Positions 17,659-25,817 are shown, counted from the first letter of the stretch. The stretch is 64,000 nucleotides of DNA from Oscillospiraceae bacterium MB08-C2-2 (GCA_035621215.1 CP141729.1:704944-768943), one strand, 5' to 3'. A program made the numbers and translations. The notes: generated from the sequence alone by a model not told the origin.

Positions 17659-18183
17659 CTATTTCTTAATGGGAAGAAGGAGCGAAACCAAAATTCCCAG
17701 AAGGCAGCCTCCCAAAACCTCTACCGGAGTATGCCCAAGAAATTCCTTAAGCTCCTTGCCCTGCACAGAAGTGGGTTCCACAGTCTGAGGATCTTCCGGG
17801 GGCTTCCCTTCCGACTGGTTTTCGCTTTTGAAAAAGGGCAGAGAGAAAAACGAAAACTCGAAAATCATCCGGTTAAGTATTTTTGCCTGTTCCCCTGCCG
17901 CCCGGCGAACACCCATGGCATCGTACATCACGATGGCAGCAAAGGCTAAGGAAAGAGCAAAGATAGGGGAATCAAACCCCTCGCTCCGGGCAAGAGCTAT
18001 AGCAATGGAGCAGGTCAGAGCCGAATGGGAGCTGGGCATTCCGCCCGCACCAAACATCCGCTCCAACACCACCTTTCTGGTGGTGATCAGCGTAAAGATG
18101 GTTTTTAGAAACTGGGCTGAAAACCACGAAACGACCCCAACATTGATAATATGATTGCTGGTTAATATCCGCAAAATACTCAT
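17659..18183 (-). CDS. Divergent PAP2 family protein (YuiD-like)
   Basis: 174-residue integral membrane protein of the divergent PAP2 / DUF212 family. The N-terminal part has the hallmark WFSAQFLKTI, then GAGGMPSSHSALTCSIA (SSH with phosphatase-like His) and MYDAMGVRRAAGEQA (MGVRR). A disordered linker follows (SENQSEGKPPEDPQTVEP), then HTPVEVLGGCLLG and a last membrane helix. An acid-phosphatase activity, perhaps on prenyl diphosphates, is a family-level guess that fits its place between ispA and dxs. Confidence 0.88.
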   Translation of the reverse strand: MSILRILTSNHIINVGVVSWFSAQFLKTIFTLITTRKVVLERMFGAGGMPSSHSALTCSIAIALARSEGFDSPIFALSLAFAAIVMYDAMGVRRAAGEQAKILNRMIFEFSFFSLPFFKSENQSEGKPPEDPQTVEPTSVQGKELKEFLGHTPVEVLGGCLLGILVSLLLPIKK

Positions 18184-18296
18184 TGCATCACCGACCTATA
18201 TATACTCGTTGTAGATATTTTGCCTTTCAGCAGCCGATAAGCTGCCAAGCAAAAAAAATTATGAAAATCACCTCAAAAACAAAGCTGCATGCTTGG

Positions 18297-19181
18297 TTAA
18301 AACCGACGGTCAGAAAGACGATCTGCCAGTTGGCATAAAAAGCCGCACTCTAACCCGGTGAAAATAAGAGCTTGCTTAGCCTCGTCCGCCAAGGCTCTCA
18401 CCTGAGCCTGACACTGCTCCGGGGTATAAAGAGTGGCAAAAGTGGTTTTGTGATTCTCGCTGTCGCTCCCCACCGGCTTGCCTAAAACCTCTGGTGTACT
18501 CAGCTCATCCAACAGATCATCCACGATTTGAAAGGCAAGCCCCACCTTGGCAGCGTATATATCCGCTGCCGCCAGAAGCTGACTATCCCCGCCTGCTAAA
18601 ATACAGCCCATGCGGCAGGCCGCCCGGAAAAGCGCCCCTGTCTTTTTGGCATACATCCTGCGAAGGAGAGCCTCACTGGTTTGTTTGCCTTCATGCTCCA
18701 AATCCATAACCTGTCCGCCGATCATACCGGACCAGCCAGCAGCCCCAGCCAGCTCCGCTATTGCAGAAATCCGACGCTTAGCAGGCAGCTCGTTTTCCCG
18801 TGAAGCAGTTTCGAAGGCAAGCGTAAGCAGGGCGTCACCGGCAAGAAGAGCGGTTGTTTCCCCAAAAGCAACGTGGCAGGAGGGCTTTCCCCTGCGCAGA
18901 TCATCGTCGTCCATACAGGGTAGGTCGTCGTGGATCAGAGAATAGGCGTGAATCATTTCCAGTGAACAGGCAAAAGGAATAGCCGGTTCCAGATTCTTTT
19001 GCAGCAAAGCATAAAAAGCCAGCACCATCACACCACGTATCCGTTTGCCGCCGCCCAAAAGGCTGTAATGCATAGCCTCGCAGACTGAGGCTTCTTCCGT
19101 ATCGGTAGGAGGAAGAAAACCCGGAAGAGCCTGCTCAACCTGTTCCACATAGCTGCGCATCAGAGATTCAAAATCATGCAT
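18297..19181 (-). CDS. ispA: Polyprenyl (farnesyl/geranylgeranyl) diphosphate synthase
   Basis: 294-residue all-helical prenyltransferase that condenses isopentenyl diphosphate with allylic diphosphates. First Asp-rich motif DDLPCMDDDDLRRG, second DDLLD (FQIVDDLLD), plus GGKRIRG at the N-terminus. Length fits short-chain FPP/GGPP synthases; product length cannot be read reliably. It overlaps xseB by 8 bp and so is translationally coupled to it. Confidence 0.93.
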   Translation of the reverse strand: MHDFESLMRSYVEQVEQALPGFLPPTDTEEASVCEAMHYSLLGGGKRIRGVMVLAFYALLQKNLEPAIPFACSLEMIHAYSLIHDDLPCMDDDDLRRGKPSCHVAFGETTALLAGDALLTLAFETASRENELPAKRRISAIAELAGAAGWSGMIGGQVMDLEHEGKQTSEALLRRMYAKKTGALFRAACRMGCILAGGDSQLLAAADIYAAKVGLAFQIVDDLLDELSTPEVLGKPVGSDSENHKTTFATLYTPEQCQAQVRALADEAKQALIFTGLECGFLCQLADRLSDRRF

Positions 19182-19383
19182 CCGCCTTATCCTCCTGAGG
19201 CGGATACAGCTTTTGAATGGTCAAAGCCGCACTGCTGAGAGCCTGATCGCAGAAAGCCACAAGTTCAGCCCCTTCAGCATACAGCTTGAGAGAGGCATCC
19301 AGTGTGGTATCGCCTTTTCCCAGCTGAGCGGTAATCTCCTCCAGCCGGGCCATAGCCTGTTCAAATGTGGTCCCCTTTTTCAT
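19174..19383 (-). CDS. xseB: Exodeoxyribonuclease VII small subunit
   Basis: 69-residue XseB, the small helical-hairpin subunit of exonuclease VII. It reads MKKGTTFEQAMARLEEITAQ, then LGKGDTTLDASLKLYAEGAEL, the conserved LExIV...LE.L..S...YE.G pattern of the family. It overlaps xseA by 4 bp upstream and ispA by 8 bp downstream, the usual clostridial arrangement. Confidence 0.93.
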   Translation of the reverse strand: MKKGTTFEQAMARLEEITAQLGKGDTTLDASLKLYAEGAELVAFCDQALSSAALTIQKLYPPQEDKADA

Positions 19384-20657
19384 AGCCTGGGCTTTTCCTT
19401 TCTGATGTGGGTAATGGAGGCGTCTGCAACGCCATCCCGCAAACGCAAAGAAACCCGATCTCCCGGACTGAGCTCCGAAAGGTCGGTGACACCTGCATTG
19501 TCCTTTAAAATCAAAGCATAGCCACGCCCCAATACCCGCAGAGGGCTCAGACTATCCAACAGAGCCGCTGCAGCCGCAAGCTCCCGGGTGGAATGCTGCA
19601 TAAATATACAACTATTATTATACAACGTTTTCTCAAAAAAATCCAATTTTTCTTTATTCTTCTCAACATAACCCATAGGACTTGCAAGAAGACGGTTTTG
19701 CCGCAGTGCATCCAGCCGTGTTCGGCTGTGGGCAAGGCGGGATTCGATTCTTTCTTTGGCTGTCCGGGCAAGGCTATCAAGTCTATTGGCACGTTCCGAA
19801 AGACGCCGGGAAAGTGTTTCGGCCATATCCGCAGACATTTCCCTTATATGCTCGGCAATTTGCGAAACATCCTCCGCCACCAGCTCTGCTGCCGCCGATG
19901 GTGTTGGTGCTCTTAAATCCGCCACAAAATCGCAGATGGTATAATCCGTTTCATGCCCCACTGCCGATAGTACCGGTATCTGGCAGCGGTAGATTGCCCG
20001 AGCTACCTCGATTTGATTAAAAGCCCACAAATCCTCCAACGAGCCGCCGCCCCGGGCTACAATGATTACATCGCAGTGATTCCCCTCACTGAGAAAATCC
20101 AGCGCCTGCACAATTTGAGCAGAGGCTCCCTCCCCTTGTACCGCCGCCGGAACCAACACAACCTGGCCTAAGGGGTAACGACGCTCCAGAATTTGCAGAA
20201 TATCCCGCAAAGCCGCACCGTTTTCAGAGGTCACCACCCCGATCTTTCGGGGATACCGGGGAATGGGGCGCTTGTGGGCAGAATCAAAATAGCCCTCCTT
20301 TTCCAGCTGATCCTTCAGCTGCTGGAAGGCCAAATATAAAGTGCCAACCCCATCGGGCTGCATATCAGTCACATATAGCTGAATGTTTCCGTCCCGTTCG
20401 TAAAAGCCGATGTTAGCCCGAACCAATACCCCCATGCCATTTTTCGGAGAAAAAGGCAGTTCCTGCCCATAGCTGCGGAACATGACCGCCTTAATCGCAC
20501 CGGTGGAATCCTTCAGGGTGAAGTACATATGCCCCGATCCGACATGATGGATATAGTTGGAAATCTCTCCCCGGATATAGAGATCGGAAAGCTTTTTATC
20601 GCCATCCAGCAGAAATTTTAGATATCGGTTGAGCTGGCTGACTGTCAATATGTTCAT
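19380..20657 (-). CDS. xseA: Exodeoxyribonuclease VII large subunit
   Basis: 425-residue nuclease subunit that degrades single-stranded DNA from both ends. N-terminal OB domain (VSQLNRYLKFLLDGD, LYIRGEISNY, GHMYFTLKD), a catalytic core with GVVTSENGAALRDI, IIVARGGGSLEDLWAFNQ and SAVGHETDYTICDFVADLRAPTP, and a coiled-coil C-terminal part. Full length. It lies 55 bp after nusB. Confidence 0.95.
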   Translation of the reverse strand: MNILTVSQLNRYLKFLLDGDKKLSDLYIRGEISNYIHHVGSGHMYFTLKDSTGAIKAVMFRSYGQELPFSPKNGMGVLVRANIGFYERDGNIQLYVTDMQPDGVGTLYLAFQQLKDQLEKEGYFDSAHKRPIPRYPRKIGVVTSENGAALRDILQILERRYPLGQVVLVPAAVQGEGASAQIVQALDFLSEGNHCDVIIVARGGGSLEDLWAFNQIEVARAIYRCQIPVLSAVGHETDYTICDFVADLRAPTPSAAAELVAEDVSQIAEHIREMSADMAETLSRRLSERANRLDSLARTAKERIESRLAHSRTRLDALRQNRLLASPMGYVEKNKEKLDFFEKTLYNNSCIFMQHSTRELAAAAALLDSLSPLRVLGRGYALILKDNAGVTDLSELSPGDRVSLRLRDGVADASITHIRKEKPRL

Positions 20658-20712
20658 AGAAGGCTCCTAACTGCGGCAAAGCAAGCGTGTCCCCTTTCTT
20701 GGCCGCAAAACC

Positions 20713-21201
20713 TTAGGCCTCAGCCGATTGCTCTGTCTGGGAGGGGACTTCCTCCTGAACGGTGGCAGTTTCCTCCGGCACAAGAATATCTTCGGCGGCA
20801 ATATCCACATTCAGCTCACGGGCGATTCCGCCCAGCACTCCGTTGACAAAAGCAGCCTCATCCTCAGTCGAAAACTTTTTGGAAAGCTCAACTGCCTCAT
20901 TGATGGAAGCACCCACCGGGATATCCTCCATCAAAGTAATTTCGCAGACTGAAAGGCGCAGAATGGCCAAAGTCACCTTAGAAAGGCGGCTAAGCTTCCA
21001 TTTCTGCGAAAACTTCTGGATCAGGATATCCAGAGTGGTGCAATTTTCAATAGCCGTAGAAGCCAGCTGGTAAGCAAAAGGATCTACGACTGTGTTGCGG
21101 CCCAGTTCCGCCTGTTCAATAATTTGATCCAGTGTATCATCCTTAAAGGACCATTCAAACAACAGCGCAAAGGCTGTTTCCCTGGAATCACGTCTTTTCA
21201 T
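20713..21201 (-). CDS. nusB: Transcription antitermination factor NusB
   Basis: 162-residue all-helical RNA-binding protein of the rRNA antitermination complex. It starts MKRRDSRETAFALLFEWSF and has the conserved LPVGASINEAVELSK-type motif (here IPVGASINEAVELSKKFS) and FVNGVLGGIA. A Glu/Thr/Val-rich tail of about 25 residues follows the fold (LVPEETATVQEEVPSQTEQS). Ribosome site GGAGAGG precedes the ATG. Confidence 0.94.
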   Translation of the reverse strand: MKRRDSRETAFALLFEWSFKDDTLDQIIEQAELGRNTVVDPFAYQLASTAIENCTTLDILIQKFSQKWKLSRLSKVTLAILRLSVCEITLMEDIPVGASINEAVELSKKFSTEDEAAFVNGVLGGIARELNVDIAAEDILVPEETATVQEEVPSQTEQSAEA

Positions 21202-21272
21202 ATAGACTTCCTCTCCTGTTGTATACGCATGCCGGGCAAGAAACAGCTAAACAGCTTTTTCAGCCCAGTGGG

Positions 21273-21299
21273 GCCTGCCCTCTTTTCTATGGGGCAGGC
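21273..21299 (-). other. GC-rich hairpin between asp23-family gene and nusB
   Basis: 8-bp stem GCCTGCCC / GGGCAGGC with an 11-nt loop in the 119-bp gap. No T-run follows on the minus strand, so it is more likely an mRNA-stability or processing structure than a terminator. Confidence 0.35.
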
Positions 21300-21320
21300 A
21301 GCAGACCGTTAGACAGCCCC

Positions 21321-21698
21321 TTATTGTTGTGCGGGGGATTCCTCCGATTGGGGAAAAACAATGCCTGCTACATAGACATTGACCTTGGATACGGCGATTC
21401 CAGTCATGTTCTGGACAGAATCCTTGATCGCAGCCTGAACGGCCGGCCCGACCTGCGTAATTTTAGCCCCAAAGTCAAGGTTAAGGTGAATGTTGATCTC
21501 AGCAAAATCATCGCTGAGGCTTACCTGAATTGATTTGTTTCGATTGCTGGAGCCCAAAAGCCCCCAAAGGCTGGCTGGGGATTCGGCAAGAGAACTGACT
21601 CCATCAATTTCCAGCGCAGCTACGCTGCAAATGGTGGCGATAACTTCCTGCGAGATTTTAAGGCTTCCGGTCGATTGTTTCTGATCACGGCGTTCCAT
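21321..21698 (-). CDS. Asp23/Gls24 family envelope stress protein (YqhY/AmaP partner type)
   Basis: 125-residue Asp23-family protein. It reads ERRDQKQSTGSLKISQEVIA, then TICSVAALEIDGVSSLAESP and VNVYVAGIVF; the GV.SL and VNV.V patterns are typical. Members of this family sit next to nusB in many Firmicutes (YqhY in B. subtilis, linked to fatty-acid homeostasis), which fits this position. Start chosen at the ATG 21696-21698 with AGGAGG 10 bases upstream; an in-frame TTG lies 21 nt earlier, ahead of that site. Confidence 0.87.
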   Translation of the reverse strand: MERRDQKQSTGSLKISQEVIATICSVAALEIDGVSSLAESPASLWGLLGSSNRNKSIQVSLSDDFAEINIHLNLDFGAKITQVGPAVQAAIKDSVQNMTGIAVSKVNVYVAGIVFPQSEESPAQQ

Positions 21699-21744
21699 AC
21701 AAAGAAAACCTCCTGTCAAACAGTGTGGGCATAGGCAGACGCTT

Positions 21745-21777
21745 TAAAAAAATATGCAGCGTCCAAAGCCGCTGCAT
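21745..21777 (-). terminator. Rho-independent terminator between spoIIIA and the asp23-family gene
   Basis: Minus-strand stem ATGCAGCG (70-77 of the 21700s) with CGCTGCAT (21754-21761), 8-nt loop, then ATATTTTTTTAA. It would stop read-through coming from spoIIIAH and the repeat array. Confidence 0.7.
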
Positions 21778-21779
21778 AC

Positions 21780-21788
21780 ATTATAACA
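21780..21788 (-). promoter_or_regulatory. Putative extended -10 promoter for the asp23-family gene
   Basis: Minus-strand TGTTATAAT: a consensus -10 (21780-21785) with the TGn extension and no good -35. The start point would fall near 21773, inside the 5' arm of the terminator hairpin at 21754-21777. Confidence 0.45.
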
Positions 21789-21916
21789 CACATTTTATTT
21801 CTGGTGTTACAAATTTCCTGCCCTTTTGTGGGAATGGAAAATCTGAGGCGGCATAACGGCTGTATTGACCCGCTTTCCATAAGGCTTATGGAAAATAAGA
21901 ATTTTTAGAATACGGC

Positions 21917-22265
21917 TATTATACCATAAAAGCGAAGCGCTATGGGATAATTGCGCATTAGGGGCGGAAGCGAACAAAGTGAGCGGATCGCCCTGCGCAT
22001 AAATTTGGTATAATATCTGCTGTTGCAAGTATTATACCATAAAAGCGAAGCGCTATGGGATAATTGCGCATGAAGGGCGGAAGCGAACAAAGTGAGCGGA
22101 TCGCCCTGCGCATAAATTTGGTATAATATCTGCTGTTGCAAGTATTATACCATAAAAGCGAAGCGTTATGGGATAATTGCGCATGAAGGGCGGAAGCGAA
22201 CAAAGTGAGCGGATCGCCCTGCGCATAAATTTGGTATAATATCTGCTGTTGCAGATATTATACCA
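21917..22265. repeat. 113-bp tandem repeat array with inverted-repeat ends (3 copies plus a partial fourth)
   Basis: Exact 113-bp periodicity: ATTATACCATAAA recurs at 21918, 22031, 22144 and 22257. Each full unit is a 99-bp palindromic element bounded by TATTATACCA and TGGTATAATA (21917-22015, 22030-22128, 22143-22241), followed by a 14-nt spacer. Inside are two further imperfect hairpins: ATTATACCATA / TATGGGATAAT, and TGCGCA..AGGGCG / CGCCCTGCGCA. Copies differ at only a few positions (ATTAGGGGC versus ATGAAGGGC in copy 1; GCGTTATG in copy 3). The unit is not a multiple of three, and the small open frames through it are in different frames, so it is non-coding. It resembles a MITE or REP-type element that has been amplified in tandem. 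Confidence 0.95.
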
Positions 22266-22284
22266 TAAATTTTACTCAGAACAA

Positions 22285-22860
22285 CTAGTTGATCTCAACG
22301 ATAGAGATATTTTCTGCGGTGATAGAGGTTTCTTTGAGAATGATATCCTTAATCTGGGCGGCCTGATCGGCAGCAAGACCTTCTGTTTTCAGGATAACAT
22401 CGGCTCTCTGGGTATCGTAATAAACCATAACATCGGTAAATCCTTTGGATTTAATGAGGTTTTCGATTTTGCCTTCCACCTCAATGGAGTTGGCCAAATC
22501 GCTGGCTCTCAGGGCAAGCTCGGCACGCTGGTCGGTATCCAGCTCTGCATCCTGAAGCATGACGGCTAAGGTATCCACCGCCTCATCCCGGGCTTTTTGG
22601 CGGGAAAGCTTGGCTTCCACAAAAAATGTTTCTTCTTCTCCGTTTGCCGTGGTTGGGGTCAGCTCAATATTTACGGAGGAAGAGTCATCGGGATTGGCTA
22701 CAAACTGGGCTTCCCCATAGTTTGCCGCTTCTTCCAAGGCCCCGGAAATCGGGAGATCGCTGTTTACGTTTGTATAGGTCCAGTTAAGATAAACCGCCAC
22801 TCCAAGACCAAGCACCAGTGACGCTAAGATAATCTGACGTTTTCCAATAATCATGTTCAT
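22285..22860 (-). CDS. spoIIIAH: Stage III sporulation protein AH
   Basis: 191-residue mother-cell membrane protein that crosses the intermembrane space and binds forespore SpoIIQ to form the feeding-tube channel. A short cytoplasmic N-terminus and one membrane helix (IILASLVLGLGVAVYLNW) precede a soluble YscJ/FliF-like ring domain (SRQKARDEAVDTLAVMLQDA, KGFTDVMVYYDTQRADVILKT). The ATG at 22858-22860 has AGGAGG 10 bases upstream. Last gene of the spoIIIA operon. Confidence 0.93.
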   Translation of the reverse strand: MNMIIGKRQIILASLVLGLGVAVYLNWTYTNVNSDLPISGALEEAANYGEAQFVANPDDSSSVNIELTPTTANGEEETFFVEAKLSRQKARDEAVDTLAVMLQDAELDTDQRAELALRASDLANSIEVEGKIENLIKSKGFTDVMVYYDTQRADVILKTEGLAADQAAQIKDIILKETSITAENISIVEIN

Positions 22861-22891
22861 ATGGCTCTTTCCTCCTGATGATATTTTCACT

Positions 22892-23476
22892 TTATTCTGA
22901 AATGATTTGGGCAATGCACACCTTGTTTGAGCCTACAGGCAAAGCGGTGGTAACCACCTGAGTCAGAACTTGCTCCACCCTGATGTTTCCTGCTCCTTCA
23001 CAAAGAATGACCACACCCTGAACCTTGGGTTGTAATTGGCGCAAAATCAAGGGCTGTTTTTTGCCATATTCCGATTCCACCAGTATGTATTTTTCTTCAA
23101 TGTTCTCTTTTTGGTAGGTCTTCCCAACCTGCTGCTCCCCTGTTATTTCCTGGGTTTTATCGGTGTTGCGTTTTTGTTCCTGAGCATAAACATATTCAAC
23201 ACCTCCTTCCAGCGTAACCATTACCTGGACACGGCCCACCCCCTCAATTTTAGATACAAGGGCTGTCAGCTCCTGCTCAAGCTGCCTTGCATAATCCGCC
23301 GACGAAGCCTCCGGTGTGCTTGAAGCCTGCACCTCCTTGGTTTCATCCTTGGATTTGAAAAAAGCCGGCAGGGCAATCAGCGTCATACCCGCAAGGCCTG
23401 CCAGAACGATTATCCCGACCCGCTTGTTGGCCGGAATGAGGCTGGAAAGGATATTCCTGATTTTAGAAAAATCCAC
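22892..23476 (-). CDS. spoIIIAG: Stage III sporulation protein AG
   Basis: 194-residue ring-forming component of the SpoIIIA-SpoIIQ channel. A cytoplasmic start (VDFSKIRNILSSLIPANKR) is followed by one membrane helix (VGIIVLAGLAGMTLIALPAFF) and an extracytoplasmic ring-building domain with the conserved SKIEGVGRVQVMVTLEGG and QGVVILCEGAGNIRVE. I choose the GTG at 23474-23476, since AAGGAGGAG stands 7 bases before it; upstream codons are only read-through of spoIIIAF. Confidence 0.93.
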   Translation of the reverse strand: MDFSKIRNILSSLIPANKRVGIIVLAGLAGMTLIALPAFFKSKDETKEVQASSTPEASSADYARQLEQELTALVSKIEGVGRVQVMVTLEGGVEYVYAQEQKRNTDKTQEITGEQQVGKTYQKENIEEKYILVESEYGKKQPLILRQLQPKVQGVVILCEGAGNIRVEQVLTQVVTTALPVGSNKVCIAQIISE

Positions 23477-23510
23477 ACTTTTTCTCCTCCTTACTTTTTG
23501 GTTGTGCTTT

Positions 23511-23990
23511 TTACTGGTATTCCAGCTCCACCGCAAGGCCCAGCTCATTTTCCAGAGTCTTTTGGATAAGCGGCCCGGAGGCTTGGTGCTGTTTTTCCAG
23601 TGTAAGCTTCACCCCATCCACCTGTGTGTCATTTTGTCCGTTTGTAGTAATATTTATGGTGATGGTGTGATAGTTTATACCCATTTTCTGTAATTTATCC
23701 TGTATAATTTTTTCCATACTCGTTGTGATCTGGCGTTGGGACTGTTCTTCCAGCACCTGTTCCAGCCGTGCGGCTCTCTCTCCGATATCCGGGAGTGCCT
23801 CTATTTCCACATCCAGAGCCAGCCCCGGCCCCCTAAGAAAAAAGGGGGTCAGCAGGCAGCACAGGAAAAAAACGCTGACAGTCAGCCGAAACAGCTTTTC
23901 TAAATTGGATTTTGGCAAAACCATCTGACCGATACCGCAGGCTACCATGGCGGCACACAAGGAAAAGGCCCATTCTTTTACAGCTTCCAT
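23511..23990 (-). CDS. spoIIIAF: Stage III sporulation protein AF
   Basis: 159-residue component of the SpoIIIA complex. Two N-terminal membrane helices (WAFSLCAAMVACGIGQMVLP and LTVSVFFLCCLLTPFF) precede an extracytoplasmic domain with a ring-building motif-like C-terminus. The ATG at 23988-23990 has GGGGAGGAG upstream. 16 bp separate it from spoIIIAE. Confidence 0.9.
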   Translation of the reverse strand: MEAVKEWAFSLCAAMVACGIGQMVLPKSNLEKLFRLTVSVFFLCCLLTPFFLRGPGLALDVEIEALPDIGERAARLEQVLEEQSQRQITTSMEKIIQDKLQKMGINYHTITINITTNGQNDTQVDGVKLTLEKQHQASGPLIQKTLENELGLAVELEYQ

Positions 23991-24006
23991 TTGCTTTTCT
24001 CCTCCC

Positions 24007-25158
24007 CTATGCCGAGCCCATCCCCACCACCATGACCACTGTGGTGGAAACGATAACCAGCAGTGCAAAGCACAGAATCACAGCGATCAGCATCCCCAGC
24101 ACTGTGGAGCATGCCTTGAGGATGGCCGATACCCGGCTTACTCCCATGATATCCCCCACCATAGCCGCCGCTTGGGAAAGAAGATACCAAGTGACAGTCT
24201 GAAGCAGGATTGGCAAAAAAATGAGCAGAGCCACCAAAATGCCATAGGCACCCAGCGAGGTTTTCAGCAGCCGCAGGCACCCTTGGGCGGCGGTATAAGC
24301 TTCGGATAAAGCCCCGCCCACCACCGGAACAAAGCTCCCGATCAAAAACTTGGCGGTTTTGGCGGTAACCGTATCGGCGCTTTGAGCCACCATGGTCTGG
24401 ATGGAAAGAAGCCCCACAAAAACGGTGGTGATGAAGCCCAGACTCCAGCTTACCGTGGTTTTAATAGCCCCTGCCGCCGAATTCATATTGATGCCGGGGC
24501 TTAGAGAACCGATAATACACAAGGCCAGATAAATCCCCATAAGGGGGATCAGGGTTTGGGAGACCACCTGCGAAATCACCTGACAGGTGGAAAACAGAAA
24601 CATGCTGTAGGTGGCACCGGTTATAGCCTGACCCGAAGCCACCAGCGCCGCAGAAAAAGCAGGAATGAAGCTGATCATGAACACGGCCGCCTCCTGTATG
24701 GCTTTGGCTGTATCAATGATGCAGTCCAGGATGGGGGAAGAAATAGCCGTGATCACACACAACACTGAAACGGTATCAAAAACACCCGAAAGGCTCCCCT
24801 CCCACCCTGCCTGCTTCATTCCACCCAGCAAAGCGCAAAGAATCACAATCCCGGCCAGTGAGGCAAGCATCTTGGTGGGGCTGCGGAGCTTCTGCAAAAA
24901 CATCTTCCAAAGTGCGCGGAAGAAATCCCGGGGTGAAAGGTTCAGCAGCATTTCCGGGCTTAACTCTCCTATCCCCGCCTCTTCCATGATCGAGCGGGTT
25001 TCACTGGGGATTTGCCCCTCCAGCTCGTCCACACCCAACGCTTCCATCTGCGCCTGAATATCTTCTTCGGGCAGCTGCGCCTGCACCGGGAGGAAAAGCC
25101 CCCCCATGGTTAGCATCAGCATCAGCAGTACCAGCAATTTTCGTTTCAGTTTTCTCAC
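24007..25158 (-). CDS. spoIIIAE: Stage III sporulation protein AE
   Basis: 383-residue polytopic membrane protein of the SpoIIIA complex. A cleavable-looking signal segment (KLKRKLLVLLMLMLTMGGLFLPVQA) is followed by an acidic amphipathic region and about seven hydrophobic segments. Conserved stretches include FIPAFSAALVASGQAITGATY and GSFVPVVGGALSEAYTA. Normal length for the family. Confidence 0.94.
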   Translation of the reverse strand: MRKLKRKLLVLLMLMLTMGGLFLPVQAQLPEEDIQAQMEALGVDELEGQIPSETRSIMEEAGIGELSPEMLLNLSPRDFFRALWKMFLQKLRSPTKMLASLAGIVILCALLGGMKQAGWEGSLSGVFDTVSVLCVITAISSPILDCIIDTAKAIQEAAVFMISFIPAFSAALVASGQAITGATYSMFLFSTCQVISQVVSQTLIPLMGIYLALCIIGSLSPGINMNSAAGAIKTTVSWSLGFITTVFVGLLSIQTMVAQSADTVTAKTAKFLIGSFVPVVGGALSEAYTAAQGCLRLLKTSLGAYGILVALLIFLPILLQTVTWYLLSQAAAMVGDIMGVSRVSAILKACSTVLGMLIAVILCFALLVIVSTTVVMVVGMGSA

Positions 25159-25186
25159 ATCCTGTCTTTTGGGGATATACAGACGG

Positions 25187-25573
25187 CTATATCAGCGAAT
25201 GCACAATGGAAAGAACCTTGGAGAACAGCGGCAGGCTGACCACCACAATGGCAATTTTGCCTACGGCCTCGATCTTGGAGGCAATGGCACTTTCCCCTGC
25301 GTCCTTGCAGGCATCACAGGCAAACTGGGAAAGAAAGCAGATGCCCAGAGCCTTGAAAAGAATGGCGGCATATTCCCCCGGAACCGAGGTGAATTCCAGT
25401 ATGCGCTGAATTTCATCCAGTGTGGGAATCAAAAATTCCAGCAGAATAAACAAAATGGCAATGCCTGCCGCCAGTGACACAACCAGTGCCATCTCCGGCC
25501 GGGTTTTACGCAGCAGCACACAGGCGACTGTGGCAACAATTCCCATCCCAATGGCGGTGAATAGGCTTTCCAT
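25187..25573 (-). CDS. spoIIIAD: Stage III sporulation protein AD
   Basis: 128-residue four-helix membrane protein with an MESLFTAIGMGIVATVACVL start. The family marks KALGICFLSQFACDACKDAG and ASKIEAVGKIAIVV are present. The start at 25571-25573 is 1 nt after the spoIIIAC stop, so the two are translationally coupled. Confidence 0.94.
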   Translation of the reverse strand: MESLFTAIGMGIVATVACVLLRKTRPEMALVVSLAAGIAILFILLEFLIPTLDEIQRILEFTSVPGEYAAILFKALGICFLSQFACDACKDAGESAIASKIEAVGKIAIVVVSLPLFSKVLSIVHSLI

Positions 25574-25574
25574 A

Positions 25575-25772
25575 TCAGTAAAACCCAAAGACGCTTTTAA
25601 CTGTCTCAAAAAGGTCGGCAATTTCGTTGACCATGATGAGCAGCACCGCAATCACCCCCGCCAAGGTGGTCATGGTGGCCTGCTCCGGGCGGCCGGAGCG
25701 ATCCAGCACCGTGTGCAAAACCGAAACAATAATGCCAATGGCGGCTATGCGAAAGATTAAATCCACATCCAT
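25575..25772 (-). CDS. spoIIIAC: Stage III sporulation protein AC
   Basis: 65-residue two-helix membrane protein (MDVDLIFRIAAIGIIVSVLH, then LAGVIAVLLIMVNEIADLF). Normal family length of 65-68 residues. Lies between spoIIIAB and spoIIIAD as in all known operons. Confidence 0.94.
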   Translation of the reverse strand: MDVDLIFRIAAIGIIVSVLHTVLDRSGRPEQATMTTLAGVIAVLLIMVNEIADLFETVKSVFGFY

Positions 25773-25817
25773 GCCTTTGTTTCTCCCTTCCCAGTCTATT
25801 CAGTGCGCAAATTTTGC

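Noticed and set aside
21807-22203. Three small minus-strand frames repeating the peptide QILYQIYAQGDPLTLFASA
   Set aside because: They are one non-coding 113-bp repeat read in three frames; the period is not a multiple of three and no ribosome site precedes them.
21917-22265. CRISPR array
   Set aside because: The whole 113-bp unit is repeated, the 14-nt spacers are constant, and no cas genes are present.
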